Shown piece by piece: positions 48,296 to 56,709 of a DNA stretch of 64,000 nt. The position numbers and the translations under genes were made by a program. The notes under the pieces are model-generated. The model searched no databases. It was not told the origin of the DNA and saw nothing but the letters and a program-made list of their open reading frames with translations. This DNA comes from PALSA-600 sp037142875 (lineage in GTDB: Bacteria; Actinomycetota; Thermoleophilia; Gaiellales; Gaiellaceae): positions 434,001-498,000 of the forward strand of contig JBAWZV010000001.1 of the NCBI GenBank assembly GCA_037142875.1, given 5' to 3'. The stretch's first letter is position 1, and each line of letters starts with the position of its first letter.

Positions 48296-49395
48296 TGGCC
48301 GTCACGACGACACCCACCGCCGAGATCCTTGACAAGGCTCTCGGCGGCGAACGGATCACCCCCGCCGACGCGGTTGCGCTGCTCGAGTCACGCGACCTCC
48401 TCGCTGTTGGGCGCGCAGCCAACGAGCTCCGGGCCCGCCGAACGGACCCGAATCGCATCACGTTCATCGTCGATCGCAACCTCAATTACACGAACATCTG
48501 CGTCACCGACTGCGACTTCTGCGCCTTCTACCGCAGCCCCGGTGACCGCCGCGAGGGGTACCTGCTCCCGAAACCGGTCATCTTCAAGAAGATCGAGGAG
48601 ACGCTCGAGCTTGGCGGCACCGGCGTCCTGATGCAGGGCGGCCACCATCCCGACCTCGGGATCGAGTACTACGAGGACATGTTCCGCTCGATCAAGGAGC
48701 GGTACAAGATCCACCTGCACGCGCTCTCCCCACCTGAGATCCAGCACATCGCGCGGCACTCGAGGATCCCGATCCCCGATGCACTCTCGCGCCTGCGTGA
48801 CGCCGGGCTCGACTCGGTGCCGGGCGGCGGCGGCGAGATCCTCGTCGACCGTGTCCGCAAGATCATCGCGCCAAAGAAGACGAAGTCGGCCGAGTGGCTC
48901 GGGGTGATGCGCCACGCGCACCGGCTCGGGATGTCGACGACCGCGACGATGATGTACGGCCACGTCGAGACGCTTCCGGAGCGGGTCGAGCACATGCGCC
49001 TGATCCGCGAGCTCCAGGACGAGACCCGTGGCTTCCGCGCGTTCATCTCCTGGACGTTCCAGGACGACGGCAACCGGCTCGGCGCTCTCGTACCACCCGA
49101 GACGATGCCCACGTCGTTCGACTACCTCCTGACGCAGGCGGTCTCCCGGATCTTCCTCGACAACGTCGATCACATCCAGTCGAGCTGGGTGACGCAGGGC
49201 ATGAAGATCGGTCAGATCGCCCTCGAGTTCGGCGCCGACGACCTCGGCTCGATCATGATCGAGGAGAACGTCGTCTCGGCTGCCGGCACGACCTACCGGG
49301 CCACGACCGACGACTTCGTTCGCACGATCAAGGGCCTCGGCAAGATCCCGGTGCAGCGCGACACGCTCTACCGCGACGTCCGCGTCTGGGACTGA
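48295..49395 (+). CDS. mqnC: dehypoxanthine futalosine cyclase MqnC (radical SAM)
   Basis: 366 residues. Radical-SAM cysteines Cys69, Cys73 and Cys76 are in CVTDCDFCAFYR. GVLMQGGHHPDLGIEYYE, SPPEIQHIARHS, and the WTFQDDG segment near residue 258 match the MqnC branch. It cyclises dehypoxanthine futalosine; MqnD, encoded at 10571, cleaves the product. The pathway step before MqnC needs the hydrolase MqnB and, in many actinobacteria, an aminofutalosine deaminase; neither is in this window. Confidence 0.95.
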   Translation: MAVTTTPTAEILDKALGGERITPADAVALLESRDLLAVGRAANELRARRTDPNRITFIVDRNLNYTNICVTDCDFCAFYRSPGDRREGYLLPKPVIFKKIEETLELGGTGVLMQGGHHPDLGIEYYEDMFRSIKERYKIHLHALSPPEIQHIARHSRIPIPDALSRLRDAGLDSVPGGGGEILVDRVRKIIAPKKTKSAEWLGVMRHAHRLGMSTTATMMYGHVETLPERVEHMRLIRELQDETRGFRAFISWTFQDDGNRLGALVPPETMPTSFDYLLTQAVSRIFLDNVDHIQSSWVTQGMKIGQIALEFGADDLGSIMIEENVVSAAGTTYRATTDDFVRTIKGLGKIPVQRDTLYRDVRVWD

Positions 49396-49430
49396 CCCTC
49401 GCCCCTTACAGATCCTTCGCGGCTGTCGGC

Positions 49431-49436
49431 TAGCCT
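49431..49436 (+). promoter_or_regulatory. -10-like box TAGCCT for the gene at 49447
   Basis: TAGCCT lies ten bases before the ATG at 49447. Confidence 0.35.
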
Positions 49437-49446
49437 CACGGCGGGC

Positions 49447-51150
49447 ATGTTCCGCCTCCTTCGAGTCATCCCGGGCGTCTTGCCGCTCGCAGCTTCGCTC
49501 GCCGTGCCCGCGTTTGCGCAGGCGCCTGTGCAGCTGCTTCCGAACGTCACCTACGAGAAGCAGGTGCAGTTCACCCCACATGGCCCCGTCGCGATCTCGG
49601 TGATCACCGGGCCCGCGCCGACAGGGCTCTACACCGTCGCACCCGTGCTCGGTGGCGGCACGGTCTCCGGCACGCGCCAGACGCTCACCCAGCTCGAGCG
49701 CGACGCCGCGGTTGGTGCCACCACCGCGGGAATCAACGGTGACTTCTTCAACTCGAGCAACGGCCAGCCTGTCGGGCTCGTCGTTCAGGCAGGCGCGATG
49801 ACCCGCGGGCCATCGGCCGCACGCTCGTCGATCGGCTTCGACTCGAACGGAACCATGCACGTCGCGCGCTTCTCGTTCAACGGGACATGGCAGGGGGCCG
49901 GCCAGCGCCGCCCGCTCGCTGCCGTCAACCAGAAGCCGCAACGCAACCAGGTGGTGCTCTTCACCTCCGCCTGGGGTGCCGCCACCCCTGCGCTTTCCTC
50001 GAGTGCCGCGGTCGCCCTCTTCGACACGTTTCCCGCTGCAGGAGTCAACAAGGACATCAGCGCCCCGGTCACCGTGACACCCGACCCCGGCCAGATCCTG
50101 ATTCCGACAGGCGGAGCGGTGCTCGTCGCAACCGGGACGGCTGCGACGAAGCTGCAGGCCGACGCGCCTGTCGGGACGAACGTGACCGTCCGGCTGAACC
50201 TGCCAAGCTCATGGGCCAGCGTCGTCTCGGGTGTCGGCGGCGGGCCCTTGCTCGTCCGCGGCGGGAAGGCGGTCTTCCACACGAACGAGAATTTCGACGC
50301 CGGGCAGCTGACCGCGCACGATGCGCGCGCCGGGGTTGGTCAGCTTGCCGACGGCCGGGTTGTTCTCGTTGCGGTCGACGGCGGCCGTCCCGGCTACAGC
50401 GTCGGGATGACCACTTACGAGCTAGCGCAGACGATGGTGCGTCTCGGGTGCGTCACCGCGGCGGGACTCCAGTACGGCAAGTACGTCACGGCAGCGTTCG
50501 ACGGCCAGCTCCTCAACCGGCCGAGCGACCAGGGCGGGGAGCGCGCGGTGAAGGAGGGTCTGCTGTTCGAGTACTTCGGCGTCTATGCGCCGCCTCCGTC
50601 GGTTCCCGTCGTCACGCGGCGTGGCTCGGCTGCGAGCGAGCAGCTCTCGTATCGTCTCCTCCGGCCGTCGAACGTCACGGCGGCCGTGGTCGGCCCGAAC
50701 GGTACGAGCCATCAGATCGACACCGGGGCGAAGCAGCCCGGGACGTACACGTTCACCGGGGCCGCGTTCGATAGCGAGGGGGCCTGGCACTGGAACGTCC
50801 AGGCGACCGACGACCTTGGCCGCGTCTCGACCGCCGACCGGTCGTTCTCCTACGACCTCACACTCTCCTCCGTCAAGGTGTCCGCGGCGGTGACGGCCTC
50901 GGCGGGACTGAAGGCGGGGGTCACGCTCGCCCGCCCCGCCTCTGTGTCCGTTCAGATCGTGACAGCAGGCGGCGTGCTCGTCGCCACGGTTCCCGCGGTG
51001 CAGCTCCAGGCGGGCGCGCAGAGCGTCACCTGGAATGGGAAGACCACGAGCGGCGGATCCGCACCCGCGGGGTCGTATCTCGCCCGCATCAGCGCGGTGA
51101 GCGCGATCGGGACAGTCACCACCTCCGCGCCGTTCCGCCTCCACCGATAA
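49447..51150 (+). CDS. secreted phosphodiester-glycosidase-like protein with FlgD-type Ig domain
   Basis: 567 residues. Signal peptide: PLAASLAVPAFAQA, cleavage near residue 25. Residues about 30-360 are a NAGPA (phosphodiester glycosidase) domain with TAGINGDFFNSSNGQPVGLVV and DGRVVLVAVDGGRPGYSVGMTTYELAQTM. The DGGGS active-site segment that normally follows LG has become AAGLQYGKYVTAAFDG, so activity may be lost. The C-terminus (about 470-567) resembles FlgD Ig-like repeats ending SAPAGSYLARISA. The family acts on surface glycans; target unknown. Confidence 0.8.
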   Translation: MFRLLRVIPGVLPLAASLAVPAFAQAPVQLLPNVTYEKQVQFTPHGPVAISVITGPAPTGLYTVAPVLGGGTVSGTRQTLTQLERDAAVGATTAGINGDFFNSSNGQPVGLVVQAGAMTRGPSAARSSIGFDSNGTMHVARFSFNGTWQGAGQRRPLAAVNQKPQRNQVVLFTSAWGAATPALSSSAAVALFDTFPAAGVNKDISAPVTVTPDPGQILIPTGGAVLVATGTAATKLQADAPVGTNVTVRLNLPSSWASVVSGVGGGPLLVRGGKAVFHTNENFDAGQLTAHDARAGVGQLADGRVVLVAVDGGRPGYSVGMTTYELAQTMVRLGCVTAAGLQYGKYVTAAFDGQLLNRPSDQGGERAVKEGLLFEYFGVYAPPPSVPVVTRRGSAASEQLSYRLLRPSNVTAAVVGPNGTSHQIDTGAKQPGTYTFTGAAFDSEGAWHWNVQATDDLGRVSTADRSFSYDLTLSSVKVSAAVTASAGLKAGVTLARPASVSVQIVTAGGVLVATVPAVQLQAGAQSVTWNGKTTSGGSAPAGSYLARISAVSAIGTVTTSAPFRLHR

Positions 51151-51153
51151 GGT
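51148..51153 (+). promoter_or_regulatory. -10-like box TAAGGT for dedA
   Basis: TAAGGT overlaps the preceding stop codon and lies seven bases before the GTG at 51161. Confidence 0.4.
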
Positions 51154-51160
51154 CCCGGTT

Positions 51161-51775
51161 GTGACCTCGTTCCTCGCCCACCACGGGCTCTGGGCCGTGT
51201 TCGTGCTGATGGCGATCGACGCCGTCTTCCCGGCGGCAAGCGAGCTTGTGATGCTCTACGCCGGCGCGCTCGCGTCGGGAGCGCTTGCGCACTCGTTGAA
51301 CGTCTTCGGTTCGGAGCAGACCGGCGCTGGCGCCTTCGTCGCGGTCGCTCTCGCGGGCAGCATCGGGTACCTGCTCGGTGCGATCGGAGGCTGGGCGATC
51401 GGCCGGTACGGCGGCCGCCGTCTCGTCGAGCGTCACGGCCGCTGGCTGCACCTGACAACCGAGCGGCTCGACAAGGCCGAGCGCTGGTTCGAGCGCTGGG
51501 AGGACTCCGCTGTCCTCGTCGGCCGCATCACGCCGGTCGCGCGGAGCTTCGTCTCCATTCCGGCAGGGATCTTCGAGGCGCCGCTGCTGCGCTACACCGT
51601 CCTGACCGCGCTCGGAAGCGCGATCTGGTGCTTCGCCTGGGCCGGTGCCGGCTGGGGTCTCGGCGCCAGCTGGGAGGGCGTCCACAAGGGATTCCGCTAC
51701 GTCGACTACGCGGTCGTGGCGGGAATCCTCGCCGTCGCGGCGTACTGGTTCCTCCGACGCCGTCGGTCCCCCTAA
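51161..51775 (+). CDS. DedA-family membrane protein
   Basis: 204 residues, four to five hydrophobic segments. The FPAASELVMLYAGALASG segment near residue 23 and GRITPVARSFVSIPAGIFEAPLLRYTVLTALGSAIWCFAWAGAGWGLG near residues 124-170 are the DedA signatures (the conserved Arg and Pro of the RxxP reentrant region are present). Members flip undecaprenyl phosphate or related lipids. This fits the polysaccharide genes that follow. GTG start seven bases after TAAGGT. Confidence 0.9.
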   Translation: MTSFLAHHGLWAVFVLMAIDAVFPAASELVMLYAGALASGALAHSLNVFGSEQTGAGAFVAVALAGSIGYLLGAIGGWAIGRYGGRRLVERHGRWLHLTTERLDKAERWFERWEDSAVLVGRITPVARSFVSIPAGIFEAPLLRYTVLTALGSAIWCFAWAGAGWGLGASWEGVHKGFRYVDYAVVAGILAVAAYWFLRRRRSP

Positions 51776-51778
51776 CAT
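51773..51778 (+). promoter_or_regulatory. -10-like box TAACAT for the aminotransferase gene
   Basis: TAACAT lies eight bases before the GTG at 51787, overlapping the dedA stop. Confidence 0.4.
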
Positions 51779-51786
51779 TGGACATC

Positions 51787-52869
51787 GTGGCCCCGATCCC
51801 GCACGTTGATGTGAAGGCGCAGTACTCGCCGCTGATCCCGGAGCTTGAGGCTGCGTTCGCACGGACCCTCGAGACGGGTCGGTTCATCTTCGGCCCCGAG
51901 GTCGAAGGATTCGAGCGCGAGGCGGCCGAGCACCTCGGCGTGCAGCAGACGATCGGGGTCGCCAACGGCACCGACGCGCTCGTTCTCGTGCTCGAGGCGA
52001 TGGAGATCGGCAGCGGCGACGAGGTGATCTGCCCGGCCTTCACCTTCTACGCAACCGCCGAGGCGATCGCGCGGGTCGGTGCGACCCCGGTGTTCGTCGA
52101 CATCGACCCGACCAGTCTCAATCTCGACCCTGCCGAGGTCGCCCGCCGGATCACGGCGAAGACGAAGGCGATCATGCCCGTGCACCTGTTCGGCAGGCCG
52201 GCCCCGATCGATGCGCTCCGCGGCTTCGGTCTGCCGATGATCGAGGACTCCGCGCAGGCCTTCGGCGCGGCAGGGATCGCGACGAGCATCGCATCGACCT
52301 TCAGCTTCTTCCCGACCAAGAACCTGTTCGCGCTCGGTGACGGCGGGCTCGTCGCTGCGAATGACCCGGATCTCGCCGAGCGCGTGCGCATGCTGCGCTT
52401 CCATGGCTCCAAGAGCAAGAAGTTCTTCGAGTACGTCGGGATGAACTCGCGGCTCGACGCGCTCCAGGCGTCGATGCTCCGGATCTTCTTGCCGCACCTC
52501 GACGGCTGGAACGCCGCGCGCCGCACGGCGGCAGCGCGCTACGACGCTCTCGGCCTCGGGGAGATCGCCGAGCTGCCGATCGACGAGCCGGGCCACGTCT
52601 ACCACATGTACTGCATCAGAACCCCCGAGCGGGATCTGCTCGCTGCGGCACTCGCGGAGGCCGAGATCGGCTTTGCCTCCTACTACGATCCGCCGCTGCA
52701 CCTGCAACCGGCTCTCGCCTTCCTCGGCGGCGCTGCAGGCGACCTGCCGGAGACCGAGAAGGCCGCGCGGGAGAACCTCTGCCTGCCGATGTGGGGCGGA
52801 ATCACGGAGGAGCAGCAGATCCGGGTCGTCGACGTGCTCAGAAAGGCGTCGAGGCTCACCAAGGCGTGA
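51787..52869 (+). CDS. DegT/DnrJ/EryC1 sugar aminotransferase
   Basis: 360 residues. HVDVKAQYSPLIPELEAAFARTLETGRFIFGPEVEGFE is the standard N-terminus, VANGTDALVLVLEAM binds PLP phosphate, and SFFPTKNLFALGDGG holds the cofactor lysine; YEYVGMNSRLDALQAS-like sequence follows. Family members transaminate 4-keto or 3-keto sugar nucleotides. The next gene encodes a 4,6-dehydratase that would make such a 4-keto substrate, so together they probably yield an amino-deoxy sugar. I chose GTG 51787; TTG 51778 is possible. It overlaps the next gene by four bases. Confidence 0.92.
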   Translation: MAPIPHVDVKAQYSPLIPELEAAFARTLETGRFIFGPEVEGFEREAAEHLGVQQTIGVANGTDALVLVLEAMEIGSGDEVICPAFTFYATAEAIARVGATPVFVDIDPTSLNLDPAEVARRITAKTKAIMPVHLFGRPAPIDALRGFGLPMIEDSAQAFGAAGIATSIASTFSFFPTKNLFALGDGGLVAANDPDLAERVRMLRFHGSKSKKFFEYVGMNSRLDALQASMLRIFLPHLDGWNAARRTAAARYDALGLGEIAELPIDEPGHVYHMYCIRTPERDLLAAALAEAEIGFASYYDPPLHLQPALAFLGGAAGDLPETEKAARENLCLPMWGGITEEQQIRVVDVLRKASRLTKA

Positions 52870-54746
52870 TCTCGCTCCCGGTCAACCGGCACCGCCTCTG
52901 GCAACTGTTCGCCGACGCGCTGCTGATCACCGCTGCCTGGCGGTTGACGTTCTTCCTCCGCTTCGACCAGACCGTCCCGCCGTTCTACCGGCACCTGCTC
53001 TCCTGGCGAGTCTTTGCGCTCGTCGTGGCGGTCAAGCTCACCGTCTTCGTCATCTTCGGCTTCTACCACCGCTGGTGGCGGTACGTCTCGACGCGTGACA
53101 TGTGGGGAGCGGCGCGCGGCGTCACGGCTGCCTGCCTCCTCTCCGACCTCATCCTCTACGCCTTTCCGCCGGCACATACCGCGCGGCTGCCGCGGTCGAT
53201 CGTCACCGTCGACTTCCTCCTCCTGCTGGCGTTCGTCGCCGGCTCACGTCTCCTTGCCCGGTCGCTGATCGAGCGTCCGAAGACCGGCCTCGTCGCCCAC
53301 GGCAAGGAGGTGCTGATCGTCGGCGCCGGCAACGCGGCCGACCTGCTGATCCGCGAGCTGCAGCGAAACCGCGCGCTCAACTACACCCCGATCGGCTTCG
53401 TCGACGACGATCCGCGCAAGAAGGACATGCGCATTCACGGAATCCGCGTGCTCGGAACGACGAACGATCTCAAGCACATCCTTCGCGACAACCACCCCGA
53501 CGAGGTGCTGATCGCGATGCCGTCGGCCCCGGGTGACGTCCGCCGCAAGATCGTCGAGCTGACCCGCGCCGAGGGGATTCCCGTCAAGACGCTGCCGGGC
53601 CTCTACGAGCTGATCTCGGGGGACCTCAGCCTCGCCGGGCAGATCCGCCCCGTCCAGGTCGAGGACGTGCTTGGACGCGAGCAGGTCGAGGTCGACCTCG
53701 CCGCCATCGCCGCCTACGTCCGCGACCGGCCGGTGCTGGTCACTGGCGCGGGTGGGTCAATCGGCAGCGAGCTCTGTCGCCAGCTTGCCCGGCTCGGCGT
53801 CGCCCGCCTGATCCTCGTCGATCAGGGCGAGTCGGCGCTCTACGAGATCGAACGCGAGCTCGTCGACGAGCGCGACTTCCCCGCCGCGATTCCCGTCCTC
53901 GCCGACTGCGGTGACCGCTCGAAGATGCGGCTTGCCTTCGAGCGATACCGGCCGGCTGTCGTCTTTCACGCCGCCGCCTACAAGCACGTCCCGATGCTCG
54001 AAGCGAACCCGCTCCAGGCGGTCACCAACAACGTCCTAGCGACACGGACGATCGCCGAGGTCGCGGTCGAGTACGGCGTCGAGCGCTTCGTGATGATCTC
54101 CACCGATAAGGCCGCGAACCCGAAGAACCTTCTCGGCCAGTCAAAGGCCGTCTGTGAGTGGATCGTCGAGTCCTTCGCGCTGCGTGATGACGTCGACACC
54201 CGCTTCGTCGCTGTGCGCTTCGGCAACGTGCTCGCCTCGTCCGGCTCGGTGATCCCGATCTTCCGGCGCCAGATCGAGCGAGGCGGGCCGATCACCGTCA
54301 CCCACCCCGAGATGACCCGGTTCTTCATGACGATCCCCGAGGCGTCATCGCTCGTCGTCCAGGCCGGCGCGATCGGCGGTCGCGGCCACGTCTACGTGCT
54401 CGACATGGGGAAGCCCGTCAAGATCCTCGATCTCGCCCGTCAGATGATCGAGCTATCGGGCCGCACCGAGGAGCAGATCAAGATCGAGTTCACCGGTGCG
54501 CGTGCCGGTGAGAAGCTCCACGAGGAGCTCTGGAACGAGGGCGAGGAGGTCGGCCCGACCGGCCACCCCAAGATCTGGCGCGCCGCCCGCGCGCAGATCG
54601 ACGGTGCCTGGCTGGACGAGCAGCTTGCCGAGCTCGAGCGTCTCGTTGCCGAGGCTGACACGCTCGGCGTCACGGCGAAGCTGAAGACGATGATCGACGG
54701 CCCTGTCCGGATCGGCCGGGCTGTGCTCGAAGACACGCTGCACTGA
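52866..54746 (+). CDS. CapD/WbpM-type UDP-sugar 4,6-dehydratase, membrane form
   Basis: 626 residues. Four N-terminal transmembrane helices (about residues 8-130), then a first Rossmann-like part with VLIVGAGNAADLLIREL, then the catalytic short-chain dehydrogenase domain: LVTGAGGSIGSELCRQL near residue 292, FHAAAYKHVPMLE, and STDKAANPKNLLGQSK, in which the classic Tyr is a Leu, as in other WbpM/CapD members. It probably dehydrates UDP-N-acetylglucosamine for capsule or glycan synthesis. GTG start overlapping the aminotransferase stop. Confidence 0.92.
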   Translation: MISLPVNRHRLWQLFADALLITAAWRLTFFLRFDQTVPPFYRHLLSWRVFALVVAVKLTVFVIFGFYHRWWRYVSTRDMWGAARGVTAACLLSDLILYAFPPAHTARLPRSIVTVDFLLLLAFVAGSRLLARSLIERPKTGLVAHGKEVLIVGAGNAADLLIRELQRNRALNYTPIGFVDDDPRKKDMRIHGIRVLGTTNDLKHILRDNHPDEVLIAMPSAPGDVRRKIVELTRAEGIPVKTLPGLYELISGDLSLAGQIRPVQVEDVLGREQVEVDLAAIAAYVRDRPVLVTGAGGSIGSELCRQLARLGVARLILVDQGESALYEIERELVDERDFPAAIPVLADCGDRSKMRLAFERYRPAVVFHAAAYKHVPMLEANPLQAVTNNVLATRTIAEVAVEYGVERFVMISTDKAANPKNLLGQSKAVCEWIVESFALRDDVDTRFVAVRFGNVLASSGSVIPIFRRQIERGGPITVTHPEMTRFFMTIPEASSLVVQAGAIGGRGHVYVLDMGKPVKILDLARQMIELSGRTEEQIKIEFTGARAGEKLHEELWNEGEEVGPTGHPKIWRAARAQIDGAWLDEQLAELERLVAEADTLGVTAKLKTMIDGPVRIGRAVLEDTLH

Positions 54747-54804
54747 CGCCGCGGCGTTCCACTCTCGTTGCGCCTCGCGGCGCGGCGCGCTCCGGGCCTG
54801 TCGA

Positions 54805-54810
54805 TACCGT
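54805..54810 (+). promoter_or_regulatory. -10-like box TACCGT for the UvrD-like helicase
   Basis: TACCGT lies six bases before the GTG at 54817. Confidence 0.45.
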
Positions 54811-54816
54811 GGGCCA

Positions 54817-56709
54817 GTGGAGGTTCTCGAAGGGCTGAACGACGAGCAGCGGCGCGCCGCCGAGGCGACGCGTGGGCCGGTGTGCATCCTCGCCGGCGCC
54901 GGGTCGGGAAAGACGACGACCGTCACGCGGCGGATCGCGTGGCAGGTCGTCTCGGGTGCGTTTCGCACTGAGCAGATTCTCGCCCTCACCTTCACCGACA
55001 AGGCCGCCGGTGTGATGAAGGCGCGGCTCCAGGCGCTCGGAGCCGGTGGTGTCGAGGCGCGGACGTTCCACTCGGCCGCTCTCGCACAGCTCCACCGACA
55101 CAGCCCGGGGGCGGTTGGCCGGATCATGCCGGGCAAGGCGCTGCTCCTGCGCCAGATCGCAAACGGGCTGCCGAAGGCGTTTCGCTTCCGGCCGGCGGGC
55201 GACCTCGCCACCGAGATCGAGCGCGCAAAGGCGCGGAGGATCTCACCGGATGCCTACCTCGACTCGCTCGGTGGTCACGACACGCCGATCCCGCCCGATC
55301 TGATGCACTCGGTGTACCGCGAGTACGAGCGACGCAAGGCTGAGAAGGGAGAGCTGGACTTCGAGGACCTGCTCGAGCGCGCGATCCGGCTCTTCGAGGG
55401 CGACGAGGTCGCCCGCAACACCTTCCACGAGCGTTACCGAGCCTTCACCGTCGATGAGTACCAGGATGTCAACCTGCTCCAGCAGACGTTGCTCGACCTC
55501 TGGGTTGGCGACCGTGACGACCTCTGCGTCGTCGGGGACGACTACCAGTCGATCTACGCCTTCAACGGCGCCTCGCCGGAGTGGCTCCTCGATATGCCCA
55601 GGCGCTACCCGACCGCTGTCGTTGCGCGCCTCGAGCAGAACTACCGCTCGACCCCGCAGATCCTCGCGCTCGCTAACCGCCTCGTGCCGCTGCTCGGCGG
55701 CGCCGAGAAGACGCTGCACGCGACGCGGCCGCTGGGCTCGGAGCCGTCTATCGCCCCGCATGACTCCCCTGAGAGCGAGAACCGCGCGATCGTCGGCGAG
55801 ATCCGGAGGCTTGTCGCGCTCGGCGCGACGCTTCCGGAGATGGCAATCATCTGCCGCACGAACTCACGCCTGGCCGACTTCGAAGAGGTGCTCCACGATG
55901 CCGGGCTCCCGTTCCAGGGCGCCTCGCTGCTCGAGCGCGACGCCGCCCGGCGGCTCCTGCGACTCCTCGAAGGCGACGGCAGAGCCGACGTCGCGGTGGG
56001 CGTGCATGCACTTGCCGCCGATGCCGGCTGGCTCCCGGTGTTGCCCGACCGTCTCGGCGACCGCGAGCAGACCCGCCAGGCCGACCTCGGCCGGCTCGTC
56101 AAGCTCGCCGAGGCGTTCGACGACGGGGAGCGCACACGCCGGGAGTTCGCCGCGGAGCTCCGGCGTCGTTTCGACCCGGGCGGGGAGGCGCTCCAGGGCG
56201 TCCAGCTTCTCACCTACCACCGTGCCAAGGGGCTCGAGTTCGACGTCGTGTTCCTGCCGCGACTCGAGGACAAGGAGCTGCCGTCGAAGCTCGCACGGAC
56301 GGCCGAGGAGCAGGCCGAGGAGCGGCGCCTTCTCTACGTCGGCCTGACGCGCGCCCGGCGCCGTCTCGTCCTCTCGTGGTCGAAGGCGCCCTCACCCTTC
56401 CTGCGGGAGCTCGGCGTGGAGGCTGCGGCGCCCGCACCTGCGGCTGCACGCACGACAACCCGTCGCGAGGCGGTGACGAACGACGAGATGGGCTCGCCGC
56501 TCTACGCGGCTCTCACGGCCTGGCGCAAGAGCAGAGCGGCCCACGAGAACGTTCCCGCATACATCGTCTTCCACAACCGTGTCCTGGTGGAGATCGCCTC
56601 GATCCGGCCCCGCTCGCGCGCCGAGCTTGCCGGCATCCCCGGGGTTGGCCCGGCGAAGCTCGAGCGCTATGGCGACGACGTGCTCGGCGTGGTTGCCGAC
56701 GCAGCCTAG
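54817..56709 (+). CDS. UvrD/PcrA-like superfamily I helicase with C-terminal HRDC domain
   Basis: 630 residues. Motif I LAGAGSGKTTT (26-36), Ia ALTFTDKAAGVMKARL, II VDEYQDVN, III VVGDDYQSIYAFNGA, IV NYRSTPQIL, V YHRAKGLEFDVVFLP and VI LYVGLTRARRRLVLSW are all complete. The C-terminal 70 residues (PLYAALTAWRKSRA to IPGVGPAKLERYGDDVL) are an HRDC domain, as found in RecQ and in some actinobacterial UvrD2-type helicases. It unwinds DNA 3' to 5' with ATP in repair. GTG start, TACCGT six bases before. Its stop shares CTAG with the convergent DUF354 gene. Confidence 0.92.
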   Translation: MEVLEGLNDEQRRAAEATRGPVCILAGAGSGKTTTVTRRIAWQVVSGAFRTEQILALTFTDKAAGVMKARLQALGAGGVEARTFHSAALAQLHRHSPGAVGRIMPGKALLLRQIANGLPKAFRFRPAGDLATEIERAKARRISPDAYLDSLGGHDTPIPPDLMHSVYREYERRKAEKGELDFEDLLERAIRLFEGDEVARNTFHERYRAFTVDEYQDVNLLQQTLLDLWVGDRDDLCVVGDDYQSIYAFNGASPEWLLDMPRRYPTAVVARLEQNYRSTPQILALANRLVPLLGGAEKTLHATRPLGSEPSIAPHDSPESENRAIVGEIRRLVALGATLPEMAIICRTNSRLADFEEVLHDAGLPFQGASLLERDAARRLLRLLEGDGRADVAVGVHALAADAGWLPVLPDRLGDREQTRQADLGRLVKLAEAFDDGERTRREFAAELRRRFDPGGEALQGVQLLTYHRAKGLEFDVVFLPRLEDKELPSKLARTAEEQAEERRLLYVGLTRARRRLVLSWSKAPSPFLRELGVEAAAPAPAAARTTTRREAVTNDEMGSPLYAALTAWRKSRAAHENVPAYIVFHNRVLVEIASIRPRSRAELAGIPGVGPAKLERYGDDVLGVVADAA

